DNA of 64,000 nt from Peribacillus simplex (GCF_001578185.1 NZ_CP011008.1:1578001-1642000), one strand, 5' to 3'. Positions 51,728 through 62,017 are shown, counted from the stretch's first letter. Program-made: numbers and translations. Notes: generated by a model from the letters alone, not told the origin.

Positions 51728-52594
51728 TTGAATAAAACAGAAAAATTAATCCACCTCCATCATTGCCGCGGAGCAGGATGGAAAACAATCCAAATTATCA
51801 TGTCAAATGACCCGTCCTTATCTTCCCTTTTCACTATGAATCATGAGGAATGGGTAAAAATCCTCCCTATCCCTTCAAATAAGCTTACCCTCTTTCTCAA
51901 AGATTTACATTCACTCAATACCATCGATAAACTTAAACGATACGAAGATTGCCAAATTCATTGCTTGACGATCTTCGATGATGATTATCCTTTTTTGCTG
52001 AAGCAAATATTCGATCCCCCATGGGTTCTTTATTTAAAAGGCGATAAGAAGCTTCTAACGAGGAGGAGCACGCTAGGTGTTGTTGGAACTCGTAAGCCAA
52101 CCTCGTATGGACTGGAGGCCTTAAAAACGATTCTATTACCACTTGTAAAGAAAAAATTCGTGATCATAAGTGGGGTGGCGGCTGGAATCGATGCAGAGGC
52201 ACATAAAATCACTTTGGGGGAAGGCGGAGATACGATTGGGGTTTTAGGAGGAGGTCTTTTGCAAATATACCCAAAATCCAATATTTCCCTTGCAGGGGAA
52301 ATCATCAATAAAGGGTTACTTTTATCTGAGACTCCACCGGAAAAGAGAGCGGAACCTTGGATGTTTCCGCTCAGGAATCGAATCATCAGTGGATTATCAC
52401 TGGGAGTATTCGTGGTCGAGGCCAAAGAAAAAAGCGGTTCCCTTATTACGGCACAATCCGCTTTGGAACATGGCAGGGAGGTATTTGCGCTTCCTGGCAA
52501 TGTAACGAGTCCAGAATCATTAGGGACCAATCAATTGATTCAAGATGGTGCCAAACTTGTTTTGAGTTCTAAGCAGATTGAGGAAGAATTTTGA
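51728..52594 (+). CDS. dprA: DNA processing protein DprA (Smf)
   Basis: DprA protects incoming single-stranded DNA and loads RecA in natural transformation. The 288-residue protein has an N-terminal SAM-like region and a Rossmann domain with LGVVGTRKPTSYG, ISGVAAGIDAEAHK, TIGVLGGGLLQIYP, FPLRNRIISGLS and GSLITAQSALEHGREVFALPGN. It starts with TTG 51728 after AGGGGTG. The C-terminal winged-helix domain seen in longer DprA is absent, as in B. subtilis. Confidence 0.93.
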   Translation: MNKTEKLIHLHHCRGAGWKTIQIIMSNDPSLSSLFTMNHEEWVKILPIPSNKLTLFLKDLHSLNTIDKLKRYEDCQIHCLTIFDDDYPFLLKQIFDPPWVLYLKGDKKLLTRRSTLGVVGTRKPTSYGLEALKTILLPLVKKKFVIISGVAAGIDAEAHKITLGEGGDTIGVLGGGLLQIYPKSNISLAGEIINKGLLLSETPPEKRAEPWMFPLRNRIISGLSLGVFVVEAKEKSGSLITAQSALEHGREVFALPGNVTSPESLGTNQLIQDGAKLVLSSKQIEEEF

Positions 52595-52638
52595 ACGATA
52601 TAATATAGAAGATAGACGGAGAATTAAACGGAAAAATA

Positions 52639-52660
52639 GAAAAAAAAGGTGTTTTTTTTT
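52639..52660 (+). terminator. A/T-only hairpin after dprA, possible weak terminator
   Basis: Eight A (52640-52647), GGTG, then nine T (52652-52660). It could act as a weak terminator or be a slippage-prone tract. No other terminator was seen after dprA. Confidence 0.35.
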
Positions 52661-52790
52661 AAGGAATTGTTGAAATTTTAGACAAAAAGGTTGAAAATAT
52701 TGTAAAACTGTTATAAGTTTTGCAAATGGCACCTCTTGTCAAAATACTTATAAATAAATAAAATGACATGCTTTGAAAAGTAAAGAGGTG

Positions 52791-52819
52791 TTGACAAATG
52801 TTTTTTGAATGATTAATAA
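52791..52819 (+). promoter_or_regulatory. SigA promoter of topA
   Basis: TTGACA (52791-52796), 17 bases, TAATAA (52814-52819), 41 bases before the topA start. AATAAT one base on would give 18-base spacing. Confidence 0.7.
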
Positions 52820-52860
52820 TAGTGAAGATTTATATTACCTCTTTGAGGAGGATTTATTGG

Positions 52861-54936
52861 ATGTCAGAATACTTAGTGATTGTGGAATCGCCCGCAAAGG
52901 CGAAAACAATAGAACGTTACTTGGGAAAAAAATATAAAGTAAAGGCTTCCATGGGGCATGTACGCGATTTGCCTAAAAGCCAAATGGGTGTCGATGTTGA
53001 ACATGAATATGAACCTAAATATATAACTATCCGCGGCAAAGGCCCGGTTTTAAAAGAATTGAAAACTGCTGCAAAAAAAGCGAAAAAAATCTATCTCGCG
53101 GCTGACCCCGACAGAGAAGGGGAAGCCATTGCCTGGCATTTGGCTCACAGTCTCGATGTTGACATTAATTCTGATTGCCGCGTGGTATTCAACGAAATCA
53201 CGAAAGAGGCTATCAAAGAATCATTTAAATCACCGAGGCCAATAAATATGAAATTGGTTGATGCGCAACAGGCAAGAAGGGTCTTGGATCGTTTGGTCGG
53301 ATACAATATTAGCCCGCTTTTGTGGAAAAAAGTGAAAAAAGGCTTAAGTGCGGGACGGGTCCAATCGGTTGCTGTACGGATGATCATTGACCGGGAAAAA
53401 GAAATCAAAGATTTTATCCCGGAAGAGTATTGGACAATCAAGGCAGATTTTGTAAAAGGAAAAGAACAGTTTGAAGGTTCCTTTTTCAGCCTGGGCGGTG
53501 AGCGGAAAGAATTAAATACAGAAGAGGACGTCAAAAAAGTACTCGGTTCTTTAAATGGCGGCGAATTTACGATAGGGGCAGTGGCTAAAAAGGAAAGAAG
53601 GCGTAATCCAGCTGCACCTTTTACGACTTCTTCCCTGCAACAAGAAGCGGCTCGAAAATTGAATTTCCGTGCAAAGAAAACAATGATGCTTGCTCAGCAG
53701 CTTTATGAAGGAATCGAGCTTGGAAAGGAAGGGACAGTCGGGTTAATCACTTATATGAGAACCGATTCGACCCGGATTTCCGATGTTGCGAAACAGGAAG
53801 CCCATACCTTCATTGAAAATAGTTATGGTAAAGATTATGTTCAGGTTGAGCAGCGGAAAGAGAAAAAACAGACTAATGCCCAAGATGCCCATGAAGCGGT
53901 AAGACCAACGAGCACATTACGTGAACCGGGCGTAGTCAAGGAGTTTTTATCCAGAGATCAATTCCGTTTATATAAGTTGATTTGGGAGCGATTCGTTTCA
54001 AGTCAAATGTCTTCTGCGGTCATGGATACGATGAGCATCGACCTGCATAACGAAGATGTCATCTTCAGGGCCAATGGTTCAAAAATTAAATTTCCGGGCT
54101 TCATGAAGGTATATGTTGAGGGATCCGATGACTCAGTGGAAGAAAAGGAAAATGCTCTCCCTGATGTGAAAAAAGGAGATCAATTCTTTTCAAAAGATGT
54201 AGAGCCTAAGCAGCATTTCACACAGCCTCCACCCAGATATACAGAAGCACGTCTTGTCAAAACCCTAGAAGAACTGGGAATAGGCCGTCCTTCCACATAT
54301 GCTCCTACCTTGGATACGATTCAAAAACGTGGTTATGTTACTTTGGATAATAAACGGTTCATCCCCACAGAGCTTGGTGAGATCGTTCTTGAATTGATAC
54401 GTGAATTCTTCCCGGATATTCTTGATGCAGAGTTCACTGCCAAGATGGAACAGGAATTCGATAGCGTCGAAGAAGGAAGCATCGAATGGATTAAGGTCAT
54501 CGATGAATTTTATAAAGAATTTGCTGTTCATTTGGCTAAAGCTGAAGTCGAAATGGAGAAAATTGAAATCAAAGATGAGCCTGCAGGTGAAGATTGTGTA
54601 GAATGCGGACATGAGATGGTCTTTAAGATGGGGCGTTATGGTAAGTTCATGGCATGCAGTAATTTCCCCGATTGCCGTAACACAAAACCAATCGTAAAAG
54701 AAATAGGTGTGAAATGCCCGAAATGTAAGGAAGGAAACATCATTGAAAGGAAAAGTAAAAAACGCCGTTTATTTTACGGGTGTGATACCTACCCTGGATG
54801 TGACTTCATTTCTTGGGATAAACCGCTACCGCGGAGTTGTCCAAAATGTGAAGGTACGCTTGTTGAGAAAAAACTCAAAAAAGGAGTCCAGGTCCAGTGC
54901 ATGGATTGTGACTTCAAAGAAACTCCTCAAGCATAG
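52861..54936 (+). CDS. topA: DNA topoisomerase I
   Basis: TopA relaxes negative supercoils through a 5'-phosphotyrosine. The 691-residue protein has the N-terminal Toprim domain ([19 protein letters not shown] and [15 protein letters not shown]), the active tyrosine Y298 in [13 protein letters not shown], and three C-terminal four-cysteine zinc-finger-like units (from about 580 to 688). ATG 52861 follows GAGGAGG at 52845-52851, nine bases upstream; the longer open frame from 52822 precedes that site and is not used. Confidence 0.96.
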   Translation: MSEYLVIVESPAKAKTIERYLGKKYKVKASMGHVRDLPKSQMGVDVEHEYEPKYITIRGKGPVLKELKTAAKKAKKIYLAADPDREGEAIAWHLAHSLDVDINSDCRVVFNEITKEAIKESFKSPRPINMKLVDAQQARRVLDRLVGYNISPLLWKKVKKGLSAGRVQSVAVRMIIDREKEIKDFIPEEYWTIKADFVKGKEQFEGSFFSLGGERKELNTEEDVKKVLGSLNGGEFTIGAVAKKERRRNPAAPFTTSSLQQEAARKLNFRAKKTMMLAQQLYEGIELGKEGTVGLITYMRTDSTRISDVAKQEAHTFIENSYGKDYVQVEQRKEKKQTNAQDAHEAVRPTSTLREPGVVKEFLSRDQFRLYKLIWERFVSSQMSSAVMDTMSIDLHNEDVIFRANGSKIKFPGFMKVYVEGSDDSVEEKENALPDVKKGDQFFSKDVEPKQHFTQPPPRYTEARLVKTLEELGIGRPSTYAPTLDTIQKRGYVTLDNKRFIPTELGEIVLELIREFFPDILDAEFTAKMEQEFDSVEEGSIEWIKVIDEFYKEFAVHLAKAEVEMEKIEIKDEPAGEDCVECGHEMVFKMGRYGKFMACSNFPDCRNTKPIVKEIGVKCPKCKEGNIIERKSKKRRLFYGCDTYPGCDFISWDKPLPRSCPKCEGTLVEKKLKKGVQVQCMDCDFKETPQA

Positions 54937-54997
54937 AAAAGTCTGTGAAATCGTTTACTTTCCCTTTGTACATTTGAGAAACTCTAAATATAAATTG

Positions 54998-55022
54998 ACT
55001 CGGCATTTGCCGAGTTTCTTTA
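54998..55022 (+). terminator. Terminator after topA
   Basis: ACTCGGC (54998-55004) pairs with GCCGAGT (55009-55015) around ATTT, followed by TTCTTT. Confidence 0.8.
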
Positions 55023-55127
55023 TGTTCGGCGAAGTATGATATCATGGTAACGTGTGGATTTACTTCTTTGAAGAAAATGGATAATGCTTGAAACTTTTTT
55101 ATTTAGGTGATGTGATGTAAAATTCAG

Positions 55128-55157
55128 TGGACAAGTGCATTCTTTTAAAGATATAAT
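55128..55157 (+). promoter_or_regulatory. Candidate SigA promoter of trmFO
   Basis: TGGACA (55128-55133), 18 bases, TATAAT (55152-55157). It is 193 bases before trmFO, so the transcript would carry a long leader. TGTCCA at 55167-55172 is an inverted copy of the -35 box, enclosing the -10 box. The rest of the gap to 55350 is AT-rich with no gene seen. Confidence 0.6.
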
Positions 55158-55350
55158 TCCTCTTTGTGTCCATTATCCCTTTTAGTACAGATGAAATGCT
55201 GGATTTGTGGCATATGCTTGAAATTTTCGTAGCAGTAATGGGTATTTTGGGTATAAATACATAGATATCGTTAAAAATGAAACACTTATGAAAGCAATTT
55301 TAATGATAAATGCTCCTGTCTTATCATATCTATACATGGAGGTTCGAAAA

Positions 55351-56658
55351 ATGAAAGAAACAAAAGTAAGTGTAATCGGTGCTGGGCTTGCTGGAAGTGA
55401 AGCGGCGTGGCAGTTAGCTAAAAGAGGAATCAAAGTCGATCTATACGAAATGCGCCCGGTAAAACAAACGCCAGCACATCATACCGATAAATTCGCTGAA
55501 CTTGTTTGTTCCAATTCACTTCGGGCAAATACGTTAACAAATGCGGTTGGTGTCTTAAAAGAAGAAATGCGTATATTGGATTCGGTCATCATGTCCGCAG
55601 CAGATGCTTGTGCTGTACCGGCTGGCGGTGCTTTAGCTGTCGATCGCCATGAATTTGCCGGTCTTGTGACGGAAAAGGTCAAAAATCATCCCAATGTAAC
55701 GGTCATTAATGAAGAAGTGACGGAAATTCCGGAAGGCCCTACCGTCATTGCAACAGGACCACTTACAAGTCAGTCACTATCTGACAGCTTAAAGCAAATC
55801 ATGGATGAAGAATACTTGTATTTCTATGATGCTGCCGCTCCAATTCTTGAAAAAGACAGCATCAACATGGATAAAGTATACTTAAAATCCCGCTACGATA
55901 AAGGGGAAGCAGCTTATTTGAACTGTCCGATGACGGAAGAGGAGTTTGACCGTTTTTATGAAGCATTGATTGCTGCCGAGACAGTACCACTTAAAGAATT
56001 TGAAAAAGAAATCTTTTTTGAAGGTTGCATGCCGATTGAAGTAATGGCATCACGTGGGAAGAAAACGATGTTATTTGGTCCTTTGAAGCCTGTCGGATTA
56101 GAAGATCCGAAAACAGGAAAGCGCCCTTTTGCAGTAGTTCAATTGCGCCAAGATGATGCGGCAGGAACACTCTACAACATTGTTGGTTTTCAGACACATT
56201 TGAAATGGGGGCCGCAAAAAGAAGTATTGCAGCTCATCCCTGGATTGGAAAATGCGGAAATTGTCCGTTATGGAGTTATGCATCGCAACACTTTCATAAA
56301 CTCACCTAATGTTCTGAAGCCTACGTACCAATTCAAAAATCGGGACGATTTATTCTTTGCAGGTCAGATGACTGGCGTCGAAGGTTATGTAGAATCGGCA
56401 GCATCAGGACTGGTTGCAGGTATCAATGCTGCAAGGATCGTCCAAGGATTGGAGCCTGCCATTTTTCCTGCTGAGACGACAATGGGCAGCATGGCAAGGT
56501 ATATAACATCGACAAATGGAAAGAGCTTTCAGCCGATGAACGCCAACTTCGGATTGCTTCCAGACCTTGAAGTGAGAATCAAATCAAAAAAAGAACGGAA
56601 CGAAACACATGCTAAACGCGCTTTGGACACAATTCAGAACTTTGTGAAAAATTTGTAA
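55351..56658 (+). CDS. trmFO: Folate-dependent tRNA (uracil-5-)-methyltransferase TrmFO
   Basis: TrmFO makes m5U54 in tRNA using methylene-tetrahydrofolate and FADH2. The 435-residue protein has the FAD-binding [11 protein letters not shown] near the start, the cysteine of [12 protein letters not shown] and the cysteine of FEGCMPIE, the two used in catalysis, and [19 protein letters not shown] 55351 follows ATGGAGG at 55336-55342; the open frame from 55288 is upstream of that site. Formerly gid. Confidence 0.96.
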   Translation: MKETKVSVIGAGLAGSEAAWQLAKRGIKVDLYEMRPVKQTPAHHTDKFAELVCSNSLRANTLTNAVGVLKEEMRILDSVIMSAADACAVPAGGALAVDRHEFAGLVTEKVKNHPNVTVINEEVTEIPEGPTVIATGPLTSQSLSDSLKQIMDEEYLYFYDAAAPILEKDSINMDKVYLKSRYDKGEAAYLNCPMTEEEFDRFYEALIAAETVPLKEFEKEIFFEGCMPIEVMASRGKKTMLFGPLKPVGLEDPKTGKRPFAVVQLRQDDAAGTLYNIVGFQTHLKWGPQKEVLQLIPGLENAEIVRYGVMHRNTFINSPNVLKPTYQFKNRDDLFFAGQMTGVEGYVESAASGLVAGINAARIVQGLEPAIFPAETTMGSMARYITSTNGKSFQPMNANFGLLPDLEVRIKSKKERNETHAKRALDTIQNFVKNL

Positions 56659-56663
56659 AATAT

Positions 56664-56692
56664 TTGCCTGCTGTTTTAAAGTATGATACTAT
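56664..56692 (+). promoter_or_regulatory. SigA promoter of the xerC-hslV-hslU-codY operon
   Basis: TTGCCT (56664-56669), 17 bases, TACTAT (56687-56692), 26 bases before the xerC start and six after the trmFO stop. No terminator was seen after trmFO, so some read-through is likely. Confidence 0.65.
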
Positions 56693-56717
56693 TTATTAGC
56701 CTTTGCGAGGTGTTTCC

Positions 56718-57620
56718 ATGATTAATCAAAAAAAGGCATTATCATCCTTCATCGAATATTTACAAATTGAAAAAAACAGTTCACATTACACCATTGAAAA
56801 TTACAAGCGTGATATTCACGAATTTTTCCTGTTCCTAAATGAACAGGGTATCAGCGATATCACGTCTGTTGAATATTTTGATGTCCGGTTGTTTTTAACG
56901 AATTTATATGAGAAAAAACTTTCTAAGCGCACTGTAGCAAGAAAAACTTCTTGCTTGCGGAGCTTTTATAAATTTTTATTACGTGAAGGTGATGTGAAGG
57001 ATAATCCTTTTTCTCTTGTTTCTTTACCTAAAAAGGATCAAAGACTGCCACGTTTTCTATATGAGAAGGAAATGAAACAGTTGTTTTCTTCTTTAAATAA
57101 AGATTCACCGATAGGAATAAGGAACAATGCATTACTGGAATTACTGTATGCGACAGGCATTCGCGTAAGTGAATGTTGTGAGATTAAATTGCAGGATATC
57201 GATCTTTCCTTAGGTACAGTACTGGTTCATGGAAAAGGAAAAAAAGATCGCTACGTTCCGGTTGGTAGATATGCTCAAGAAGCGATAGATATATACATAC
57301 GTACAGCCAGGATGGAAATGACTTCGTCTGACGCCAAAGCGAATGTTTATTTATTTGTTAATTTTCGTGGAGACCCTCTGACACCTAGGGGAGTTCGCTA
57401 TATATTGAATGAATTGATTAAAAAGTCAGCCGCAGATGGAAGTCTTCATCCCCATATGCTAAGGCATTCCTTTGCTACACACCTTTTGAATAATGGGGCG
57501 GACATTCGCACGGTTCAGGAATTGCTTGGTCATTCTAAAATTTCATCAACGCAAGTGTATACGCATGTTACAAAAGACCAATTAAAAAAAGTCTATAATG
57601 CAACACATCCGCGGCCTTAA
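56718..57620 (+). CDS. xerC: Site-specific tyrosine recombinase XerC (CodV)
   Basis: XerC with XerD resolves chromosome dimers at dif. The 300-residue protein has an N-terminal SAM-like DNA-binding domain (1-90) and the catalytic set R149, K173, H246, R249, H272 and Y281. ATG 56718 follows GAGGTG at 56707-56712; the TTG at 56703 is upstream of that. It heads the operon with hslV, hslU and codY, the arrangement known as codV-clpQ-clpY-codY. Confidence 0.95.
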   Translation: MINQKKALSSFIEYLQIEKNSSHYTIENYKRDIHEFFLFLNEQGISDITSVEYFDVRLFLTNLYEKKLSKRTVARKTSCLRSFYKFLLREGDVKDNPFSLVSLPKKDQRLPRFLYEKEMKQLFSSLNKDSPIGIRNNALLELLYATGIRVSECCEIKLQDIDLSLGTVLVHGKGKKDRYVPVGRYAQEAIDIYIRTARMEMTSSDAKANVYLFVNFRGDPLTPRGVRYILNELIKKSAADGSLHPHMLRHSFATHLLNNGADIRTVQELLGHSKISSTQVYTHVTKDQLKKVYNATHPRP

Positions 57621-57640
57621 ATGTTGAAAGGGGACACTTT

Positions 57641-58168
57641 ATGACAACGATATTTGCAGTGCATCATAAAGGTGAATGTGCCATGTCCGGTGATGGGCAG
57701 GTTACTTTAGGAAATTCAGTAGTGATGAAGCATACAGCAAGGAAAGTAAGAAAAATCTTTAAAGGTAATGTTCTTGCAGGTTTTGCAGGTTCTGTTGCAG
57801 ATGCATTCACTTTATTTGAGATGTTCGAAGCTAAGCTTGAAGAGTATAATGGCAATCTTCAGCGTGCTGCCGTCGAAATGGCAAAGCAATGGAGAAGTGA
57901 CAATGTACTGAGAAAGCTGGAAGCCATGCTGGTTGTGATGGATAAGAACCATTTACTGCTCGTTTCTGGTACCGGGGAAGTAATTGAGCCGGATGACGGG
58001 ATTCTCGCCATAGGATCTGGAGGGAATTATGCACTGGCTGCCGGCAGGGCGTTAATGCGGTTTTCAAGTGACCATTTATCGGCAAAGGAAATCGCTCAAT
58101 CATCTTTACAAATTGCAGCGGAAATTTGTGTATTTACGAATACGAATATAATCGTGGAAGAGTTGTAA
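57641..58168 (+). CDS. hslV: ATP-dependent protease HslV (ClpQ) peptidase subunit
   Basis: HslV forms the proteolytic double ring driven by HslU. The 175-residue protein starts MTTIFAV, so removal of Met exposes Thr as the N-terminal nucleophile, the usual HslV form. B. subtilis ClpQ instead has an N-terminal extension with a serine nucleophile. Other blocks are [29 protein letters not shown] and [21 protein letters not shown] lies eight bases upstream, and no in-frame upstream start exists near it. Confidence 0.95.
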   Translation: MTTIFAVHHKGECAMSGDGQVTLGNSVVMKHTARKVRKIFKGNVLAGFAGSVADAFTLFEMFEAKLEEYNGNLQRAAVEMAKQWRSDNVLRKLEAMLVVMDKNHLLLVSGTGEVIEPDDGILAIGSGGNYALAAGRALMRFSSDHLSAKEIAQSSLQIAAEICVFTNTNIIVEEL

Positions 58169-58180
58169 GGAGGAGCGCAA

Positions 58181-59590
58181 ATGTCAAAAAAAGCTAATTT
58201 AACACCGAGGCAAATCGTTGAAAAACTGGATCAGTATATCGTTGGGCAGGGTGAAGCAAAACGGGCAGTGGCAGTGGCTCTTCGGAATCGCTACCGACGT
58301 TCCCTTCTCTCGGACCAACTTCGTGATGAAGTCGTTCCGAAGAACATATTAATGATTGGACCGACAGGCGTTGGGAAAACAGAAATAGCTCGGAGAATGG
58401 CTAAATTGGTAGGTGCTCCTTTTATAAAAGTTGAAGCAACGAAATTTACGGAAGTCGGATATGTCGGCCGGGATGTGGAGTCCATGGTTCGTGATTTGGT
58501 GGAGACTTCCGTTCGCCTCGTGAAGGAAGAAAAGATGGCGAGCGTAAAGGAACGGGCAGAAGAAAATGCAAATCGCCGTTTAATAGAGCTATTAGTGCCA
58601 TCAACAAAAAAACAGAGTAATTTCAAGAATCCTCTTGAAGTCTTTTTTGGAGGCAATAACAATCAAGACGAACAGGATTCGGAAGATAATTCCGAAGATT
58701 TAAGTTTGCAAGAAAAAAGGAAAATCGTCGCCGAAAAGCTGGCTAATGGTGAGCTGGAAAGTGAAATGATTACGGTTGAAGTGGAAGAACAGGCTGCTTC
58801 GATGTTTGATATGCTCCAAGGTTCGGGAATGGAACAAATGGGAATGAACATGCAGGACGCTTTAGGAAGCCTGATGCCGAAAAAAAGCAAGAAGCGCAAA
58901 TTGAAAGTAAGTGAAGCGAGAATCGTTTTAACAAATGAAGAAGCGGCAAAATTGATCGATATGGATGAAGTCACTTCTGATGCAGTATACGGAGCTGAGC
59001 AAAATGGGATCATTTTCATTGATGAAATCGACAAAATTGCCAGTAAGCAGTCCGGAAGTTCATCAGCGGATGTTTCAAGGGAAGGTGTCCAAAGGGATAT
59101 ACTGCCAATCGTCGAAGGCTCGACAGTCGTGACTAAATACGGTTCAGTTAAAACGGATCATGTCTTATTCATTGCGGCAGGGGCCTTCCATATGGCTAAG
59201 CCCTCCGACCTTATCCCTGAATTACAAGGTAGATTCCCGATCCGTGTAGAGTTGAACAAACTGACAGTAGATGACTTTGTAAGGATTCTTCATGAACCGG
59301 ATAATGCCTTGTTAAAACAATATGTTGCTTTGTTAGAAACAGAAGGTATAGAAATTGAATTTTCTGACGATGCTGTTCGTAAGATAGCTGAAGTGGCCTT
59401 CGAAGTGAATCAAAATACAGACAATATTGGTGCAAGAAGACTTCATACCATTTTAGAACGGCTGCTTGAAGACTTATCTTTTGAAGCACCGGAAATTACG
59501 ATGGAGAAGATTACAATTACTCCCCAATATGTCGAAGGAAAGCTTGGTTCTATCGCCCGGAACAAAGATTTAAGCCAGTTTATCCTTTAA
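58181..59590 (+). CDS. hslU: HslU (ClpY) unfoldase ATPase
   Basis: HslU unfolds substrates and feeds them to HslV. The 469-residue AAA+ protein has Walker A GPTGVGKT at 60-67, the pore-type motif GYVGRD, an acidic intermediate (I) domain (about 110-250, [20 protein letters not shown]), Walker [10 protein letters not shown], and the sensor 2 block [12 protein letters not shown]. The C-terminal end SQFIL is the tail that inserts into HslV. AGGAGGAGC precedes the ATG. Confidence 0.97.
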   Translation: MSKKANLTPRQIVEKLDQYIVGQGEAKRAVAVALRNRYRRSLLSDQLRDEVVPKNILMIGPTGVGKTEIARRMAKLVGAPFIKVEATKFTEVGYVGRDVESMVRDLVETSVRLVKEEKMASVKERAEENANRRLIELLVPSTKKQSNFKNPLEVFFGGNNNQDEQDSEDNSEDLSLQEKRKIVAEKLANGELESEMITVEVEEQAASMFDMLQGSGMEQMGMNMQDALGSLMPKKSKKRKLKVSEARIVLTNEEAAKLIDMDEVTSDAVYGAEQNGIIFIDEIDKIASKQSGSSSADVSREGVQRDILPIVEGSTVVTKYGSVKTDHVLFIAAGAFHMAKPSDLIPELQGRFPIRVELNKLTVDDFVRILHEPDNALLKQYVALLETEGIEIEFSDDAVRKIAEVAFEVNQNTDNIGARRLHTILERLLEDLSFEAPEITMEKITITPQYVEGKLGSIARNKDLSQFIL

Positions 59591-59693
59591 TTAAGAAACA
59601 ATGGCAATAATTTGCCTAGCATGAAAATAAAATTACGGAAATACAACTTCATAGTTATTGTGAACCATGGTATTTTTAGGAGGAACAAATCAA

Positions 59694-60473
59694 ATGAACT
59701 TATTAGCAAAAACAAGAAAAATCAATGCAATGCTCCAAAAAGCAGCAGGTAAAGCAGTTAACTTTAAGGAAATGGCTGAAAGTTTAAGTGAAGTTATCGA
59801 AGCAAATGTATTCGTCGTCAGCCGCCGTGGGAAATTACTAGGCATAGCGGTAAGTCAGCAAATCGAAAATGAACGCATGTACAAAATGTTGGAAGATAAA
59901 CAATTCCCTGAAGTGTACACAAAAAACCTATTTAATATTCCCGAAACATCTTCCAATCTTGATATCGAAAGCGAATACACTGCTTTCCCAGTTGAAAACA
60001 AAGAGCTTTTCGCAACGGGATTAACAACTATCGTACCGATTATGGGTGGGGGGGAACGTTTAGGAACATTGGTTCTTGCTCGATTACAAGAAAAATTTCA
60101 TGATGATGATTTAATTTTGGCTGAGTATGGCGCGACAGTGGTAGGTATGGAAATCCTTCGTGAAAAGTCAGAAGAGATTGAAGAAGAAGCTCGTAGTAAA
60201 GCTGTTGTTCAAATGGCAATTTCCTCGTTATCGTACAGCGAATTGGAAGCTATTGAGCACATTTTTGAAGAGCTTAAAGGTAATGAAGGTCTGCTTGTAG
60301 CTTCAAAAATTGCAGACCGTGTAGGCATCACTCGATCCGTAATCGTCAATGCGCTTAGAAAGCTAGAGAGTGCAGGAGTAATTGAATCACGCTCTCTTGG
60401 AATGAAAGGTACTTATATAAAAGTATTGAACGATAAATTCCTACTTGAATTAGAAAAGCTTAAAAATAATTAA
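59694..60473 (+). CDS. codY: GTP- and branched-chain amino acid-responsive repressor CodY
   Basis: CodY represses stationary-phase, nutrient uptake, competence and motility genes when GTP and Ile/Leu/Val are plentiful. The 259-residue protein has the N-terminal GAF domain (ligand loop near [18 protein letters not shown] and [13 protein letters not shown] in parts) and the C-terminal winged helix [30 protein letters not shown] (59678-59683) sits ten bases before ATG 59694; the start at 59667 is upstream of it. The flagellar operon, a CodY target in B. subtilis, follows. Confidence 0.97.
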   Translation: MNLLAKTRKINAMLQKAAGKAVNFKEMAESLSEVIEANVFVVSRRGKLLGIAVSQQIENERMYKMLEDKQFPEVYTKNLFNIPETSSNLDIESEYTAFPVENKELFATGLTTIVPIMGGGERLGTLVLARLQEKFHDDDLILAEYGATVVGMEILREKSEEIEEEARSKAVVQMAISSLSYSELEAIEHIFEELKGNEGLLVASKIADRVGITRSVIVNALRKLESAGVIESRSLGMKGTYIKVLNDKFLLELEKLKNN

Positions 60474-60478
60474 CAAAC

Positions 60479-60517
60479 AAAAAAAGGCAGTCCTTTAAAT
60501 AGGGCTGCCTTTTTTTG
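60479..60517 (+). terminator. Terminator after codY
   Basis: AAAAAAA-GGCAGTCC (60479-60493) pairs with GGGCTGCC-TTTTTTT (60502-60516), a 15-base-pair stem with one G-U pair ending in a T-run. Confidence 0.95.
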
Positions 60518-60920
60518 TGTGCGTATATTGGGGTAAGTTGTCTAGGACTGAAAAGCTACGAAAGGAAGGAAGAAAAAAGAGGTAATTCGGAATAAAGATC
60601 TTAAATGGAAATGTGAATATATGCGTGGTTTTTTATGCAAGGTAAATATATTATTATAACTTTTGAAATATGCAAACAGTGATAATAGAACGGGACGGCC
60701 TTTCTTTATGATAAGAGGAATTTGTCGAATGGATCGCCATTTTGAAAAAAGTGTTTTTTAAAAAAAGTACATGTACCATTTGTTTTTTAATAATCCTTTA
60801 TTTTAAAGGGTGGAATCAGGTGAGTGGAAATAATTACTTGAAATTAATCGTTAAAATTAGTTCTAAAGTATCAGGTATATTGGTTCGTTTTTCGATATGC
60901 TAAATAAGCTAATACAAGTA

Positions 60921-61019
60921 AAATTTGGTTAAAATGTAGAATCCACTAATAAAATGTAATATAAGGTAATGTTAATCCTTGAATAATACTAAGAAAAACG
61001 TCAAATTTGAGCAAAATGT
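60921..61019 (+). repeat. Two CodY-like direct repeats upstream of flgB
   Basis: AAATTTGGTTAAAATGT (60921-60937) and AAATTTGAGCAAAATGT (61003-61019) share 14 of 17 bases. Each matches the CodY consensus AATTTTCWGAAAATT at about 10-11 of 15 positions, chiefly the AATTT and AAAAT arms. They are candidates, not proven sites. Confidence 0.45.
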
Positions 61020-61098
61020 GACATTTTTCGACTGTAATAGGTCTAAAGTCTTTGTGTTTTTATGGACATAGTTATTATGTTTCTTTAAAATTAAACCA

Positions 61099-61126
61099 TA
61101 AATGAATTGGGTTAATTTATTGATAA
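61099..61126 (+). promoter_or_regulatory. Candidate SigD promoter of the flagellar operon
   Basis: TAAA (61099-61102), 16 bases, ATTGATAA (61119-61126) resembles the SigD consensus TAAA-N15-GCCGATAA in the -35 and the GATAA part of the -10. Start would be about 30 bases before flgB, as for the B. subtilis fla/che SigD promoter. The weak CC positions keep confidence low. Confidence 0.4.
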
Positions 61127-61163
61127 AGCAACTATTTACTAAATATTGAAAGAGGTGACCGAT

Positions 61164-61559
61164 ATGGAACTATTTTCAAGTACTTTTCAATCACTAGAAA
61201 ATGCTCTTAATTATTCTAATACAAAACAAAAAGTCATTTCACAGAACATAGCCAATTCGGATACGCCTAACTATAAAGCTAAAGAGGTCGACAAAACACA
61301 ATCATTTAAAGCAGAGCTGGGATCTTTCCTAAAGTCATATCGGACCGATGAAAGACATTATACCTTTAAATCAGAAGGGGGTCATGCTTCTCCCATCGTA
61401 TTTCAGAAAAATGTCCAATATAACAATAACGGAAATAGTGTGGACGTTGATAAGGAAATGACGGATCTTGCTGCAAATCAGATTTATTATAATGCAGTCT
61501 CTGATAGGCTTTCAGGAAAGTTTCAATCATTGGAGAATGTAATTAGAGGAGGTAAGTGA
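61164..61559 (+). CDS. flgB: Flagellar basal-body rod protein FlgB
   Basis: FlgB is a proximal rod subunit exported by the flagellar type III system. The 131-residue protein has the family's N-terminal helix with SQNIANSDTPNYKA and a C-terminal helix with MTDLAANQIYYNAVSDRLSGKF. AGAGGTGACC before ATG 61164 fixes the start; the in-frame start at 61146 lies upstream of that site. It is the first gene of the flagellar operon and overlaps flgC by one base. Confidence 0.96.
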   Translation: MELFSSTFQSLENALNYSNTKQKVISQNIANSDTPNYKAKEVDKTQSFKAELGSFLKSYRTDERHYTFKSEGGHASPIVFQKNVQYNNNGNSVDVDKEMTDLAANQIYYNAVSDRLSGKFQSLENVIRGGK

Positions 61560-62017
61560 TGGGAATCTTCCAAAGTATGAAAATGGCTGGATCTAGCTTG
61601 ACCAGTCAAAGGTTAAGGATGGATGTAATCTCTGCGAATATGGCAAATGCCGATACGACCAGGGCGGAATATGACGCGGAGTTGAAAACATGGAAGCCAT
61701 ACACAAGAAAAGCGGTAGTGCTGCAAAGTAAGGAAGAAGATTTTTCAAGCTTCTTAAACGCAGCATCCGGAAAAACTAGCGGGATAGGGAATGGAGTAAA
61801 GGTGACTGGAATAGTAAAGGACAGAACACCCTTTGAACTGGATTACAATCCGGAACACCCTGATTCCAATGAAAATGGTTATGTTGAAATGCCGAATGTC
61901 GACCCACTTAGGGAAATGGTCGATTTAATGAGTGTAACACGTTCATATGAAGCAAATGTAACAGTTTTAAATGCATCAAAGGGAATGATGATGAAAGCGT
62001 TGGAAATCGGAAAATAA
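61559..62017 (+). CDS. flgC: Flagellar basal-body rod protein FlgC
   Basis: FlgC is the second proximal rod protein. The 152-residue product has the rod signature MDVISANMANADTTR near the start and the C-terminal helix MVDLMSVTRSYEANVTVLNASKGMMMKALEIGK in pieces. AGAGGAGG (61545-61552) favours ATG 61559 over the GTG at 61556. fliE follows after 23 bases. Confidence 0.96.
   Translation: MGIFQSMKMAGSSLTSQRLRMDVISANMANADTTRAEYDAELKTWKPYTRKAVVLQSKEEDFSSFLNAASGKTSGIGNGVKVTGIVKDRTPFELDYNPEHPDSNENGYVEMPNVDPLREMVDLMSVTRSYEANVTVLNASKGMMMKALEIGK

Larger units (their letters stand above)
60518..61163. other. Long AT-rich regulatory gap between codY and flgB
   Basis: No gene is visible in 646 bases. 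The segment holds two copies of AAATTTG-NNN-AAAATGT (60921-60937 and 61003-61019, 82 bases apart), a 15-base palindrome AAAATGT-G-ACATTTT (61013-61027), a GTACATGTAC palindrome near 60767-60776, and a candidate SigD promoter near 61099-61126. In B. subtilis the fla/che operon also has a long upstream region with SigA and SigD promoters and CodY, DegU and SwrA control. Confidence 0.6.

Noticed and set aside
52799..52813. Four-codon leader ORF before topA
   Set aside because: It lies within the -35/-10 spacer of the topA promoter, so it would not be transcribed.
54743..55039. Open frame of 98 codons across the topA end
   Set aside because: It is in another frame of the cysteine-rich topA C terminus and runs through the topA terminator.
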